DNA of 64,000 nucleotides from Phoronis australis. Taxonomy: Eukaryota; Phoronida; Phoronidae. Positions within the stretch are counted from its first letter, which is position 1. The number at the start of each line of letters is the position of its first letter. Location of the stretch: contig NMRA01000301.1 in NCBI GenBank assembly GCA_002633005.1, positions 213,202 through 277,201 of the forward strand. The letters run 5' to 3'. Shown here piece after piece: positions 34,001 through 45,000 of this stretch. A model generated the notes under the pieces. It searched no databases. It saw nothing but the letters and a program-made list of their open reading frames with translations, and was not told where the DNA came from. Position numbers and translations under genes: made by a program.

Positions 34001-36128
34001 GGCTGGAGGGGGGCATATGCTTACCATCAGCGACCTTGTTTTTTGTCCAAAATACTCGAAACAAAAGTATAGACATAAATTTTGATCCAAACATGATACG
34101 TTATATAATTTGTAGTAATGTAGATTTGTCAAGAGGGTAGTCCCAAATCACAGTATTTCCTACAATGCTGCAATATCTGTCAATAATTTTTTTTCGCCCC
34201 CTTTTTGTGCCATTGGAGTTTCACATGTTCTTTGTTGTGATATTCTTTTCAAGTCTTTCTTGACTGCATTAACCAAGGCTCACCATTGACGAATTCTGAG
34301 CAGCACTGGCAATGGTAGCCCTAAGTTCCTTCGCTAACTTGGCGAATGATTTGTCAACTTGACAGTAAAAATTTGTTTTGAAGAAACCTACTCGCGTGTT
34401 GACTCACAGTCAGCTCAAATCAAGTCGCACCACAAACGACATTCTTAATTCGATTCCGAGTCCTAAAAATAACAAGCGAAAATGTTCCATTTCATGTCTG
34501 TCACTTCCCCTGAAATCACTCTTTTACTGCAACAAAATGTTGTGTAAGGGTGGGAGGGACAATGACAATGTGAAGACTATTTCGGCAGCGGCCAAAAGAA
34601 AACAAGGTAAAGCAAATGTCAATTTGTTATATTTACTACTCTGCACGATTTAGCTTTTAGTTTGCATGCCTCAAGATATGTTAACATTTTGGACCTTAAT
34701 ATCTTGCTCATCAAAATGCCTAAGAGGCCTGCGTATCCCTGCTGTAACTCAGCGATTTGGAAATCCATCATTGCCAAATTTTTATAGGTCAACATCAATG
34801 AAATGCCCATGTGGCTGCTGTACCCTCGCCGTAACCCGCAGATAGAGAGAAAGTATTTGGCTAAGAATTTTTGAAAATGGCTAAGGGTAAAAGTTTTCAG
34901 ATGCTTTAGCCATTTTGGTACCTTTAGAGGTCTAGCAGTACCCTAGTTACCCATTTGCGCTTTTTTAATGCCAATTACACCAGGAAGTTGGATTGACTGG
35001 ATATTTGGTAGGTTAGTTTTTAACTGAACTGAATCCCTTTTCTTGAAGGTATATTTTCAATTGCAGTTACCATACTTTTAAACTGTTAAAATTGTGAATA
35101 TTTCCATGGACATACTCCTTGATGGTTCCTGACATGATCTGTGAGCATGCGTCTGACAATTCAAAACGTGGCCATTAAAAACAACATACTTGTTGCCTCC
35201 CGAACAAAGAGTTCTATACCTGTGATATCTGGGATGACTCTATTTTCTTAAATTAAAACTGCAAACAAACTCAAATTTGGCCTTTTAGTATCGTAAAGTC
35301 AGTCTCATAATATTCCTTGCTGTGATAGTTCCACTTCAGCTACCAACTAGAGCACTGGCAATGCCATTTTCGAATACACTAGAGTCAAATTTGCAATTTT
35401 ACGATTAGTCAACCTCAATAAACGAGTCACTGATGGTTTTGTATATTCTTGTTGGTAACGGAAATAGAATCCTGTCATGGAAAGTAATATTACGAGTCTG
35501 ATTTTATGACAGTAAACGGCCCAAGTGAAGTGTGGGTTGTTGGCCAACTAAGCAGGGTGAAATTCAGCTTTAAATCTAGTTATGGACAATTATAATGACC
35601 CTTATGATTTGGACAAAAACTTGAGGTCTTGAATCTTGAAAGTTATCAATGATCTTTTCTCTTCACAGGTCCCCTGTTGGTCGTGTGAGAGACGGTTATG
35701 GGGAGGTGACTGGTGACATCTCCAGAGAGAAACACCGAGAACCGGACAGTCGAGACCGAGATAGGCATTCGCGACACAGGTCGAGGTCCCGTGAACGTGA
35801 AAGACCTCACGACCGTCACGGACGATCGCGAGAGCACCAGAAAGTGTCACATTCAAGGGACAAACATCGTTCACAGTCTCGTGAGCGGCACAGGTCACGT
35901 GACCATCAGAGTTCGCGAGACAAGCACCGCAGGTCCAGAAGTCGTGAACGGAGAAGTTCTGCAAGCAGGGAAGAACGAGGGTCAAAAGGTCAGTCCAAGC
36001 ACCGAAGGTCACGGTCACAAGATAGGATTTCTAAGCATAAGCACAGGTCTCACAGAGACGACAGAGATTCGTTTGAACGAGATTTGGAACGCGAGAAAAA
36101 ACGACACAAACGCAAAGGAGATTACTAG
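28022..36128 (+). CDS. PRPF38B: Pre-mRNA-splicing factor 38B, six coding exons
   Basis: The exons are 28021-28177 (ATG at 28022), 28683-28751, 29347-29498, 30226-30286, 33177-33451 and 35669-36128. All are GT-AG, phases agree, and the product is 390 residues. Residues about 10-190 form the PRP38 domain: WGNEKTMNLNTLILTNI, SSPYFKVQLFELKTFHEV, SGQTGMCGGVRGVGAGGIVS, LTRKQV, SPYIRALGFMYIRFTQPP, and IGEMLRMWLVKLDWYSTLFP with IPVPVQK. The product would act in the nucleus at assembly of the activated B spliceosome. Exon 6 (residues 238-390) is an Arg/Ser-dipeptide tail with SRSRERERPHDRH-like runs, shorter than the human tail. Upstream Met codons are not in a frame that continues, so the ATG at 28022 is preferred; it lacks the Gln/Ala-rich leader of the human protein. 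An ATTAAA lies at 36602-36607. Identification is near certain. Confidence 0.96.
28374..28522. mobile_element. Hairpin MITE, copy 1 (in PRPF38B intron 1)
   Basis: The ends GGCTGTGTTGCATAAAA and CTTTTATGCAACTGGGCC are inverted copies, and the interior (TGACGTCAGGTGCATTGTTCAA) matches 37615-37754 in the opposite orientation. About 149 bp, no coding capacity. A small non-autonomous DNA element is the likely class. Confidence 0.75.
28701..28900 (+). repeat. Partial duplication of PRPF38B exon 2 with its donor
   Basis: The 83-base stretch 28701-28783 (last 51 bases of exon 2, its GTGAGT donor and 32 intron bases) recurs in altered form at 28819-28900. Examples are GCATGTGTGG followed by GAGTAAA, and TTACTAACTA followed by TTGAC in both. 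The copy has stop codons in the exon frame and a mutated donor (GAGAGT), so it cannot act as an exon. Confidence 0.85.
28940..29335 (+). repeat. Degenerate tandem repeats in PRPF38B intron 2
   Basis: Loosely periodic units of about 60 bp share GTTGCTNGTGTTAGT, ATGCCCCTTTATTA and ACCAACCATCAG-like strings. They follow the duplicated exon 2 fragment and may be older parts of the same expansion. Unit borders are uncertain. Confidence 0.5.
33410..33905 (+). repeat. Minisatellite starting in PRPF38B exon 5 and crossing its donor
   Basis: About six units of roughly 80 bp begin with the exon's own last 40 bases (GAAGCTGGGAGATCTGGAAG then GTTAGGTCGAGG) and the donor GTGAGTG. Later units keep TGGGTCGAGGG at about 33687, 33765 and 33850 and GGATTGATGAATG between them. 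The encoded end of exon 5 (Gly/Arg-rich, GEAGRSGRLGRG) is therefore the first repeat unit. The minus-strand frame across the array is an artefact. Confidence 0.9.
33996..34036 (+). repeat. Relic of the beginning of PRPF38B exon 5
   Basis: TGTAAAGGCTGGAGGGGGGC followed by ATATGCTTACCATCAGCGA matches the first part of exon 5 (from 33186, encoding VKAGGGHTLTIG) with a handful of changes. It lies about 90 bases after the minisatellite. It has no acceptor in front and is not an exon. Confidence 0.8.
34190..34280. repeat. Dispersed repeat fragment, relative of 6411-6500
   Basis: Shares GTGCCATTGGAGTT and the following T-rich order with the copy in the hydrolase intron 1. Decayed, class unknown. 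Confidence 0.4.
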
Positions 36129-37614
36129 TCTGTTGTTGAATGATGGGTCACAAACCGGGTTGTACTGAACTTGAGGTCTCAGGTAATCATTGGATGTATA
36201 CCGATTCAATGGACGTCATTACTCACAACATATTGAGGTGATATTTCTTTCACAACATTTGTATTCATCACTCGTCTTGTTCTTATCTTGGAGCTGCTCT
36301 AAGTGATGCAGTTTAGTGACCCGCTTCAGCAGCACCGTACGATGCACATCTCATTCACTGTTGTTCAGATCTTGTAGGTAGTCGACGGAAACAAGTGCTT
36401 CAGTTCATAGCTCAGTATTGGGACAAGTGGTATTTCTTTTGCTAAATTTCTTGTTGAAAATGATCATTATGTTATTCTTTGTTTGTGTGGTCTGTGCTGT
36501 GTAGCAGTTGCCAAACAGCATTTAGTAAAAGTTTGAATATTCGCTGCTCAATGTCTCAAAGTCTTTGGAATATGTGAATATTAACAATGATTGTGTCCCA
36601 AATTAAAGATTTTAAATGCCGGTACTGATGATTAAGACTGAAGAAAAGTTTAATACCAAGAAAACATTTTGTTTAAGCCCAACATTTTGAGCATTGCCCT
36701 TTCCCAGATGTTGCAACAGAGTCTTATTGTACCTTCTCTGTGAGGTGTGGACTATTGTATGAAGCGGAGTCTGCCGCCAAGATCTGAAACTGTCTCGAAT
36801 CTTTTCTGAGTGGTATTGGAAAGGCTTTTGTAACATTGAAACATTTAAGAGCCAGTTATTGAAAGGCTTTTAGGTGTATGTAGGATTGATGTGTGGTTTC
36901 ACTTGTCAGTTGTTTACAACAGTCAAATGGCCAACTTTTGATTTACACTTTGTTGTAAAATTCATCTCAACATGTTCTTCATTTAAGTTTGAAGTAATTT
37001 GTGGGCACGGAAGGAACTGACAGTTTATCCCAGTCATGTCATGTGCTGTGTAGGGTCTCTATCGATAATGAATTGCCAGTTCTTTGCACAGACTGACGAC
37101 ACTTCTCCCCATCTAAGAACGTTTTGAAACCAGCTTTATAGTAAGTAGTTTAAATCGAAAGTTTATTTCTGGAACAGAATGCTGCAGTGTTACTATGGCT
37201 GTAAAACCGTGTTCTGTCCAAGAACTGTCAAACAACAGGTACGATTGTGTCTTCAAGCAAGTCTGTCCAAGAACTGAACTTTGGATTTAGACCAATTACT
37301 TCCATAAATTTGGTCTCTACTTAATCTTTACTCAGAAGGGAAGTGGTTTCTAGCCTTGCAGATAAGTGACTGTTGGTTATTCATTGAAAGCATGCTCAAG
37401 ATAATTTGTAGAGCTTTATCTTTAAGCAACAACCAGTTGTCAGTATTTTTGAAGCCCAGAAATCATCCCCAAATGGAATGAGGAATAATTTAAGACCAAT
37501 TAACTGGAAATGGTCTTAATCAAATTTTTGCAATGGAAGGCTTGTGCACCGTTAGTGCAGTTGATAGTTGTTCACACACTTCCATTTAGATTTTATTAAT
37601 GCACTTGAGCATCT

Positions 37615-37754
37615 GGGCTCAGTTGCATAAAAGTTAAATGCCGTGATATCGCATTATCACGCGCCATGTTCTTATTATTGAACAATGCACCTGATGTCAT
37701 CCAACAATCAAACTTATCCAGCGGATAACTGTGAAGTTTTATGCAACCCAGCCC
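37615..37754. mobile_element. Hairpin MITE, copy 2
   Basis: GGGCTCAGTTGCATAAAAGT and GTTTTATGCAACCCAGCCC are inverted ends of a 140-bp element matching 28374-28522 in reverse orientation. The interior keeps GCATTATCACGCG and TGAACAATGCACCTGA. Confidence 0.75.
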
Positions 37755-38367
37755 AGGTTAATATCACAAGTGTAGTATTTTATCCCATGCGCGTTGAATC
37801 TGTCGAGGGAAATACGGCCTTGTAATAAGTTTTCCGTATTCACCTCCCGCACTACTTCAACAGCGACCCCTGATATGGAAAGTTCAAAATGTAGGTCAAT
37901 GTCGACTCGACGTCTTCAGCCGGTTCGATCATCAAACTTTCCGAATATAGTTTAAAGTAATACAGTTGCAGCAGTGTAACTAACACTCGACATGCAACCA
38001 GGCCCTAAACGTAAAATCTGGAACAAAACTGTTAATTATAAAACACTTATTTCTCAGTTTTCAATTGCTGAATACTATATCGTCTGCAACTCAGGCGCCG
38101 ATTCCTAGGAAAATAAAATATCAAACGTTTTTTAACTATTTCCAGGAGATGTTACATGTTCACTGCATAGTTGCCGTTGTTTTCATCTTTGGTACCTCTT
38201 TTCAAGAAATATATCGTTACTGTTTCTTTTACAAGAGAAAACTTGCAACCTAACGTGCAAGTACATACATATAGGATGTGATCGCCATTTGAACAGTCTC
38301 GGTGAAGTATTTAAAAATCTGCCAAAAAAATGTAGGAAACTTAGGAATTCGAAGCGCATGGGATAAA

Positions 38368-38518
38368 TACAAAACGTACCTCGATTGGCGTACATGAAGT
38401 AATACCCCACTCGACCTTATTCCGCGTTTCGACCTTGACCTTTGGTCTCAGTCGATAACCGGAATAACGTCTTGTGACATCTTACTTCATGTACGCCACT
38501 CTCGGTACGTTTTGTGTA
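38368..38518. mobile_element. 151-bp hairpin element, second type
   Basis: ACAAAACGTACC ... GGCGTACATGAAGTAA on the left is inverted at the right as TTACTTCATGTACGCC ... GGTACGTTTTGTGT. The arms are about 36 bp. No coding capacity. Confidence 0.75.
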
Positions 38519-39998
38519 TGTATTTTGCATGTCATAAAAAATTTAAATGCACTTTCAAGAACTTAACTTGCTGAGAGACTACGTTCTGAAATGTCTTATT
38601 TGTAAAGTTTAGATAAAAATGTAAGTATTGTTAAAGCGGCATAAAACGTATAAAACAGACTAAATTGCATCATTTGAAGTGGTTCTGTGTAAATTAACTG
38701 AAACAAAAGTCAAACTGTCCTTTTTTAGTTTGTTCGTAAAGGTTTTGAATTGATGTTGATGTCAAAGCATTTTTCCTTTGGTTACAAATTTCAAAAAACA
38801 ATTTTATCAACTGCTTGTCACTTCATCAATTTCTCTTCAATAAAGCAAAGTGTATCTCCTTATACCATATGGCAAGACATTTCCCTTTGATGTAAACAAA
38901 AGAATGGCACTTGGGAATTGTTACATGGGTTATTCTCCGAGCGCATACGCACATATATTATGGCAGAGAATTTGAAAACTGCATCGGGATGAGAGTTTAT
39001 ATGTAATCTATGTTTCATAAATAGTGAGTCTGATGACTTTTTCTAGAAATTCTTGCATTATTCAATTGAAAGTGAATAACTCTCATGTTAGCATCCCAAA
39101 GAAGTAGATTGGCCAGTCTATTGTGAAGGTATTTTATGAGTTTTTGCATTCCATGCCTCTTTAAAATTCAATTTTGGCACTAGAATGGCTTTTATAATCT
39201 TGCCCTTTTCCATGTTTCAAATTCTTAAGCTACTGCATGGTTGCTCATCCTGTTTATATTGAAAAATTCTTACTATGAACTCAAATCTATGAATAATTCA
39301 CTGGTTTCATCAAGAACAGTAGTCCACCATTGCTTGCCAGTTAACGTTACCCCGTATGGTAGTGAAGTCATGCAGGGTATACACTGTACTTTTGTGCTTT
39401 TAAAGTCACTAAAAGCTAGCTGAGACTTTCATACGGTGCATGAAAACATTTTGCGAGTCCTTGTTGCAAATTGACGCATTCAGCTATGCTTTGTGCGAAT
39501 TGTCAGCAGTGTCTGTTGGAAAAATAAAAAATTATTTTTGGAAAATGAAAACATGCTATGCTTGAATGGGAACCATGGTACCATAGCCACGACATGTGTT
39601 GGTGAAAGTCAAGGAGTGAAAAAAACAGATGTGAAACACAGTTAATGGGAACAAGTTGTATTCAGCTGAATAGCGTTATAATTCAGTGTTTCCATGCGGA
39701 TGACAATTCATGATTTGATTTTAACTTGGTAATCTCGTCTGTGGTCCTCAATTTTTATCATTAAACCTAATTTTATTACTATGTTGACGGGAACCTTGTA
39801 GTTGAGTCGTCATAGGTTTACTTTGCAAATGCAAACTAAGTTTGAAACAACCTGCTATAAAGTGTAAATTGTGAGGTAGAACTGTAATTTGTATAAATAT
39901 GTATTAAGAATAAATTTTCATTTTGTAATTGAAGACGTTTTTGTGTAGATTGTGTCAAACCACTACAGTCATGGACATCAATAAGCATTACATTCATA

Positions 39999-40523
39999 TT
40001 GAAGGTCATCATTTTAGTTCCTATGTTATACTTAAATAACAATGATCTTAGCCAGAGATCGTTAAATTTTACTTCAAATTTTGACTGGAGGATTAACCAA
40101 CAACATCATGTTGAAAATTTACTGACATTTGACACACGGTCAATTTTTAAGTTTGATCTGGTGGCCTTCAGCTTCGGGCAACATTGCCCTTTTTCTCTCT
40201 GCCCATACACAACCCAATATCACACTTGGAATTGGTCCAAATTTGACTGCTGGAATGCCAATGAAAATGCAAACATTCAATACGCAGTATTGCATGCACA
40301 GTTCATATTCACTTTTGAATGGTGTTCGATAGTTTGCAGCTGTTTTATGACCGCAGAGTACAAGATGTGTTGTTCTACTGTCCATTCCAAGGCCCTTTAT
40401 AACATTTTATTAAAATCTGTCCAGAAATTGTTTAATTGGTTGCAAATTGACAGATGCAGAGGCATGCATGAACACTCCGACAAGAACATTACTCCCAAGT
40501 GTTACTTAGAGCAGGTCACTTAG
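39999..40523 (+). CDS. Orphan 174-codon ORF, doubtful
   Basis: The longest open stretch between PRPF38B and SSNA1. The predicted protein is rich in Phe, Cys and Asn, and has no domain, signal peptide or membrane segment that I recognise. Two other frames overlap it (40129-40332 plus, 40140-40385 minus), typical of stop-poor non-coding DNA. Listed for completeness only. Confidence 0.12.
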   Translation: MKVIILVPMLYLNNNDLSQRSLNFTSNFDWRINQQHHVENLLTFDTRSIFKFDLVAFSFGQHCPFSLCPYTTQYHTWNWSKFDCWNANENANIQYAVLHAQFIFTFEWCSIVCSCFMTAEYKMCCSTVHSKALYNILLKSVQKLFNWLQIDRCRGMHEHSDKNITPKCYLEQVT

Positions 40524-42067
40524 AAAAATGTGGACACGAGCCACTGAACCCACGATGTCTCAAACCCATGGGCAAATTTGGATAACGTATGAAACATGTT
40601 AGTTTTTGTCCAATTTTATTTTTGGGGGACCATCATCTGTCTTGTGATTTTGTGTGCATTCAGTGCATTACAGGTCTTGTGAGGCACTGAGCTTGCTGTT
40701 TTGACCAGCTGTTCTGCACTGCCGTGTCAGAACAATGTAGTATAATCTTATGCTATTTTAGCAAAGAGATAAAATGAGTGATTGCCAACTGGAATTGAAC
40801 AGGCCACTTGGGCCCTAGCTGACCAATCACAATGTGTCAATAGTGTTGGGTACATTCCTAAAATTAACCTTGTTTTAATTCTGCAAGCTTTCAATTTTGA
40901 TCAATGTTGCAATTCTTGCCCAAAATGTGATGTGATACGTGAGATATGGAAAACTACAAACTGACCCCTCAGAAAGTCGATAGTTGTGTAATATGAAAGA
41001 CACCGTCTGTCAGGAAAACTTAATAAAATACAGGAATGCTGCACTAACGCTCACCACCCTGTAACTTCTGAAGAAGAGCAGTGATGCCTCTGAAACATTC
41101 CTATGTACACACACACTCGGTTAAGTTTTCAAAATCAACTAAACAGAATTCTGTTTCACTCAGCCAAACTTGGACAAACTTTTTGCCAGAATCATTCTAG
41201 CGGTTTTGGTCAACTTTTGTGGCAATAAAATAACATTTTGTCAAATTTAAAGCAGAGTTTAGTATGCATTATATCTCTTAGACTTGTACTATTTATTTGT
41301 GAATGGGTTCACAAGGTGATGTGTTGGAATGGAAAATCAAAGTGCAAGGATTTTAAGCATTCAATGTCAACTTTTAAGCCCTGTCCAAATAATCGTTAAA
41401 ACTAATTGTACCTTACTCCTTACTGGTTATGAAACTATTTAGATTGGTTCTGATGGTCAGCAAATCTTTTAGAAAAGCTGTAAATTATCATGAAATATAA
41501 TTTTATTACATTTAGAAATAACAGCAGAGCATTTGATTTCATAGAATGGGTGCAAGTTGAGATCGAATTCACCAATACAAATGCATTTCAATAAATACAA
41601 GTTTGAAAAATACTTCATACAACAGTCATACAAGTGGTGAGAAAGTGGCCGATAACATCTAGTTCAGAGTGAGCTTCTGACTCAAAGTAGCATTTCTACT
41701 CAAACTGATTTCAACCATGTACACAGGGGTATCTGACATCACACTCTGCTTACAACTACAGAACGAGAGACTTCAAAGTTGTTTGAACCATGAGAGCTGA
41801 TGCTAAAAAACTGATTCCATTTATCAAATTGAATTCAACTCCAACGATTGAAGTATATGATACCAAACTCAAAATAACGCCATCTATGTCTGTCTTGCAG
41901 AGCTCCAATAAAAATCGGAAATATGAAGTTTAAATAGTGGACCTTATTTCTCAAAAATCATAGTGGTAAAGTTGGCCCAAACTCTGGTTTGAGGCTTCAG
42001 TCAACAGTTTGCTGTGGTAGGCACTACCTTTGCTCAGGCCCCAGTCAACAGCATGCTATAGTCAGCA

Positions 42068-45000
42068 CTAGCTCTGCTCCGATCTCCGAGAAGAAGAATC
42101 CACTATCTTGCCTGGTTGCTGCGCTGGCATGCGCAGATTTTGGGCCTCCTTTTTTAAAACTGTCAACAAGGTTTGTGAACTCTCGAGTATCTGAAAGTAA
42201 ATAATATCCATTTGTCATCTTTTTAATAATCATCGTTCCGTGTTTGCATGATCCTCATGTAAAGTACGGTTGACCTCCACAGATTAAGAAGGGAATGATA
42301 AGAAGTCTCAATGATGGCAATGTTTTTGGTTTTCATTTTGTTAGAGAATTTTGTCATGTAAAATTTAATCACTGTGACAATGCATGCTGACAGTACAAAA
42401 TTATTTAATCATAAATTGCCAAAGTAGTATCATATTTGACCTCAAGAGGTTCGGGAACTGGTCAACTGGTCAACTGAGATTCAGGTGAAGTCCACTTTGT
42501 GCTATGCAAGCATACATCAGTGGTTTGAAGCACTAACACATCAAAAATGCACCTGAGTTCTGAAACAGGACTACTCAGAACAAATGACTGGTGACTGGTC
42601 ACATGGGATGGACAACATGCGCTGCCACCTAGTTGAAGATAGACTTCAGACAAGAGGGTAGTCTACCAAATACTTAACTGTTGGCATAATGGGGAGAACA
42701 TTTTCAAATTCACGAAAAAAAAATGTATAAAGCGCAACACATATGAGTACATTTAGGTGCATTTACTTTTAACCGAAATGTTTGTAAGTTAATACTTAAA
42801 ATTTGCTGTTTCTCATACAGGATATGGACTTTCGTATGTAATTCTATATTTAATACATAAAACAAGTGCCTACATCCAAGTTTCCCTTCTAATCGCAGGC
42901 AGGTACAGGTGTGTCTTGCACTGGATTTTGAGTTTTTTCATGTAAGGGCTAAATTAAATTGCTTCTTGTGCGACCAACCATAACATACATGCATGACTCA
43001 AATCATTTTGTCTGCAATCTGTCATTACAGCATTACTTTTCCCCTGGTAGAAAAAATATTTTGCAGCAAAAATTAGAGAAAAAGCAGCCAAATTTTGGAA
43101 AGATTCGCCAATACAGCTGGACAAGTTAGTTCCATCTTTCAACACGAGACGGAGATAGTAGTTGGACATTGGCCAAAATGCTTCTGGTGCATAAAAAGAC
43201 CATCCAGATTGAGCCAATTTAGGATACAATATTGGAATGGATGGCGAACCCTGCAATTTTGCAATTTTCTAAAGGGTCTCTAAACTTGTAAATGCCCTGA
43301 AATTTCTCGGTGGCAATGGAAATAAGGTCCTCCACTAACAAGGATATCTGTAGGCACATTATGCGACTAAGTGACCTTATGTTGACTTTGGTGTTTCGGC
43401 CAACCGAACAGAAAGAAATGCACTTTGAGTGCGCCGGGGGCAATGCCCATGGACACGTGTGTCTATTGGCTCGACAATATTGTTAGATTTAAATTTGTAT
43501 CCTCCTGACAGTGAATTTTTTGTTTTCTGCTGATGTTGGTCTGACTCATGAAGGTGGCATATTTCCAGTCTTGTGACCATAAGGAACAGTACTTAACCCA
43601 ATGTCAACTCTGTGTCGATCTACCTCACACCTCACCTTCATATAAGCTTGTTCTGTCTCGGCTATAGTTTTATCGAATTCGTTCCTAGCGTTCAACTTCT
43701 TACTTAGACTTTCATTGACTTTCGCTAACTTCTCTGTTAATAACCGTATATCGTTTTGTAACCTGAAATGAAAATGTGAAAAGTATTTGACAGTGAAGAG
43801 AAAACATCAGGTGTCCCAAGGATTATCAACATTCCGTTGGAATTGAGAGATTAGCAGCACTAGTTAAAATGTCCATGAATCGCGTTCCATCCAGAAGTGA
43901 ATTTTCAATTAATGTAGACCACTTACTGCTAACAAATTTGTCTTGACATATTCTTTAATCAGATGAGAAGTTTGCAGAGAGCTGACATTCAAAAATAATT
44001 TCTCAAGACCATGCTTGTTGCATAAAATGACACATTGTTTCAAGACATCTTGTAGAGCACCATATCAACCAACATAAGGGTCTGTCAGTGAATTCTTTCA
44101 ACCAACATAAGGGTCTGTCAGTGAATTCTTTCAACCAACATGAGGGTCTGTCAGTGAATTCTTTCAACCAACATAAGGGTCTGTCAGTGAATTCTTTCAA
44201 CCAACACAAGAGTCTGTCAGTGAAATCTTTCAAAGTCCAAAAATCACCTCTAGTTTGACCAAGGAACAATTTGAGAATAATTTCATTACGGAAAGTGGTC
44301 TAAATCAAGTCATTTTTGTGACGGGAGGCAGGTTTGTTACCATTTTAATCTTTAGAAACTATGACCACAGTTCATTTCAGAAGCTTTTTTGACTTTTAAA
44401 AACTCTGGATGTTCTCTACAACTGAACTAAAGTCTTTTTGTGATAACGAATATTTTTAGATTATTTTGAAGGTGTGAGTACTGCAAAAATTCACTAATTC
44501 CGGAGAAAAAAAATTCCCAAAATTGCCCATTTTTCAAGGTTTTCTTACATTGTTGTGAGTGACCAAAAGTTTTCAAAATTTTGTGTGTTCATAAATACCA
44601 TACAAAACTTGAGCAATATAAAGAAAATTTAATTTTGCGCTACAAATCTTCTATAAACAAGAGAAACGCAAAGCGTTGAAATGTGCCCACAAATGCATCG
44701 CAAAGGGTGTGCTTTTAGGGTTGTTTGTTGGTCATAAAAATGGCCACTAGATGGCGCAAAACGTACAAACCATCCGAAAATGGGAACATGTCATAGCTTC
44801 TTTAATAGAAAGCTATTCACCAAATTTCAAAGAAATCTGTCACGGAACTTTAGAGAAACAAAGGAAAACAGAATAAAATGAAAAGTGCCACTAGGAAGCA
44901 GTGTTCATTGGATCCGCCTGAAAGTCGTCATTGTCTGTTGTTAGCTTCATATTAATACACTTACTAAAGACCCAGCAGTGAGTTTAGGAGATACAGCTAT

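Larger units (their letters stand above)
36129..42067. other. Between the convergent 3' ends of PRPF38B and SSNA1
   Basis: Nearly 6 kb without a recognisable spliced gene on either strand. The first 500 bases are probably the PRPF38B 3' untranslated region, and the last few hundred that of SSNA1 (a minus-strand AATAAA lies at 41512-41517). It contains two small hairpin elements and one orphan frame, listed separately. Confidence 0.5.

Noticed and set aside
33665-34132. 155-codon minus-strand Pro/Ser-rich ORF
   Set aside because: It is the antisense reading of the PRPF38B minisatellite and reflects repeat composition.
44003-44269. 88-codon minus-strand ORF with an 11-residue repeat
   Set aside because: Explained by the 33-bp minisatellite in an SSNA1 intron; no start context or flanking gene.
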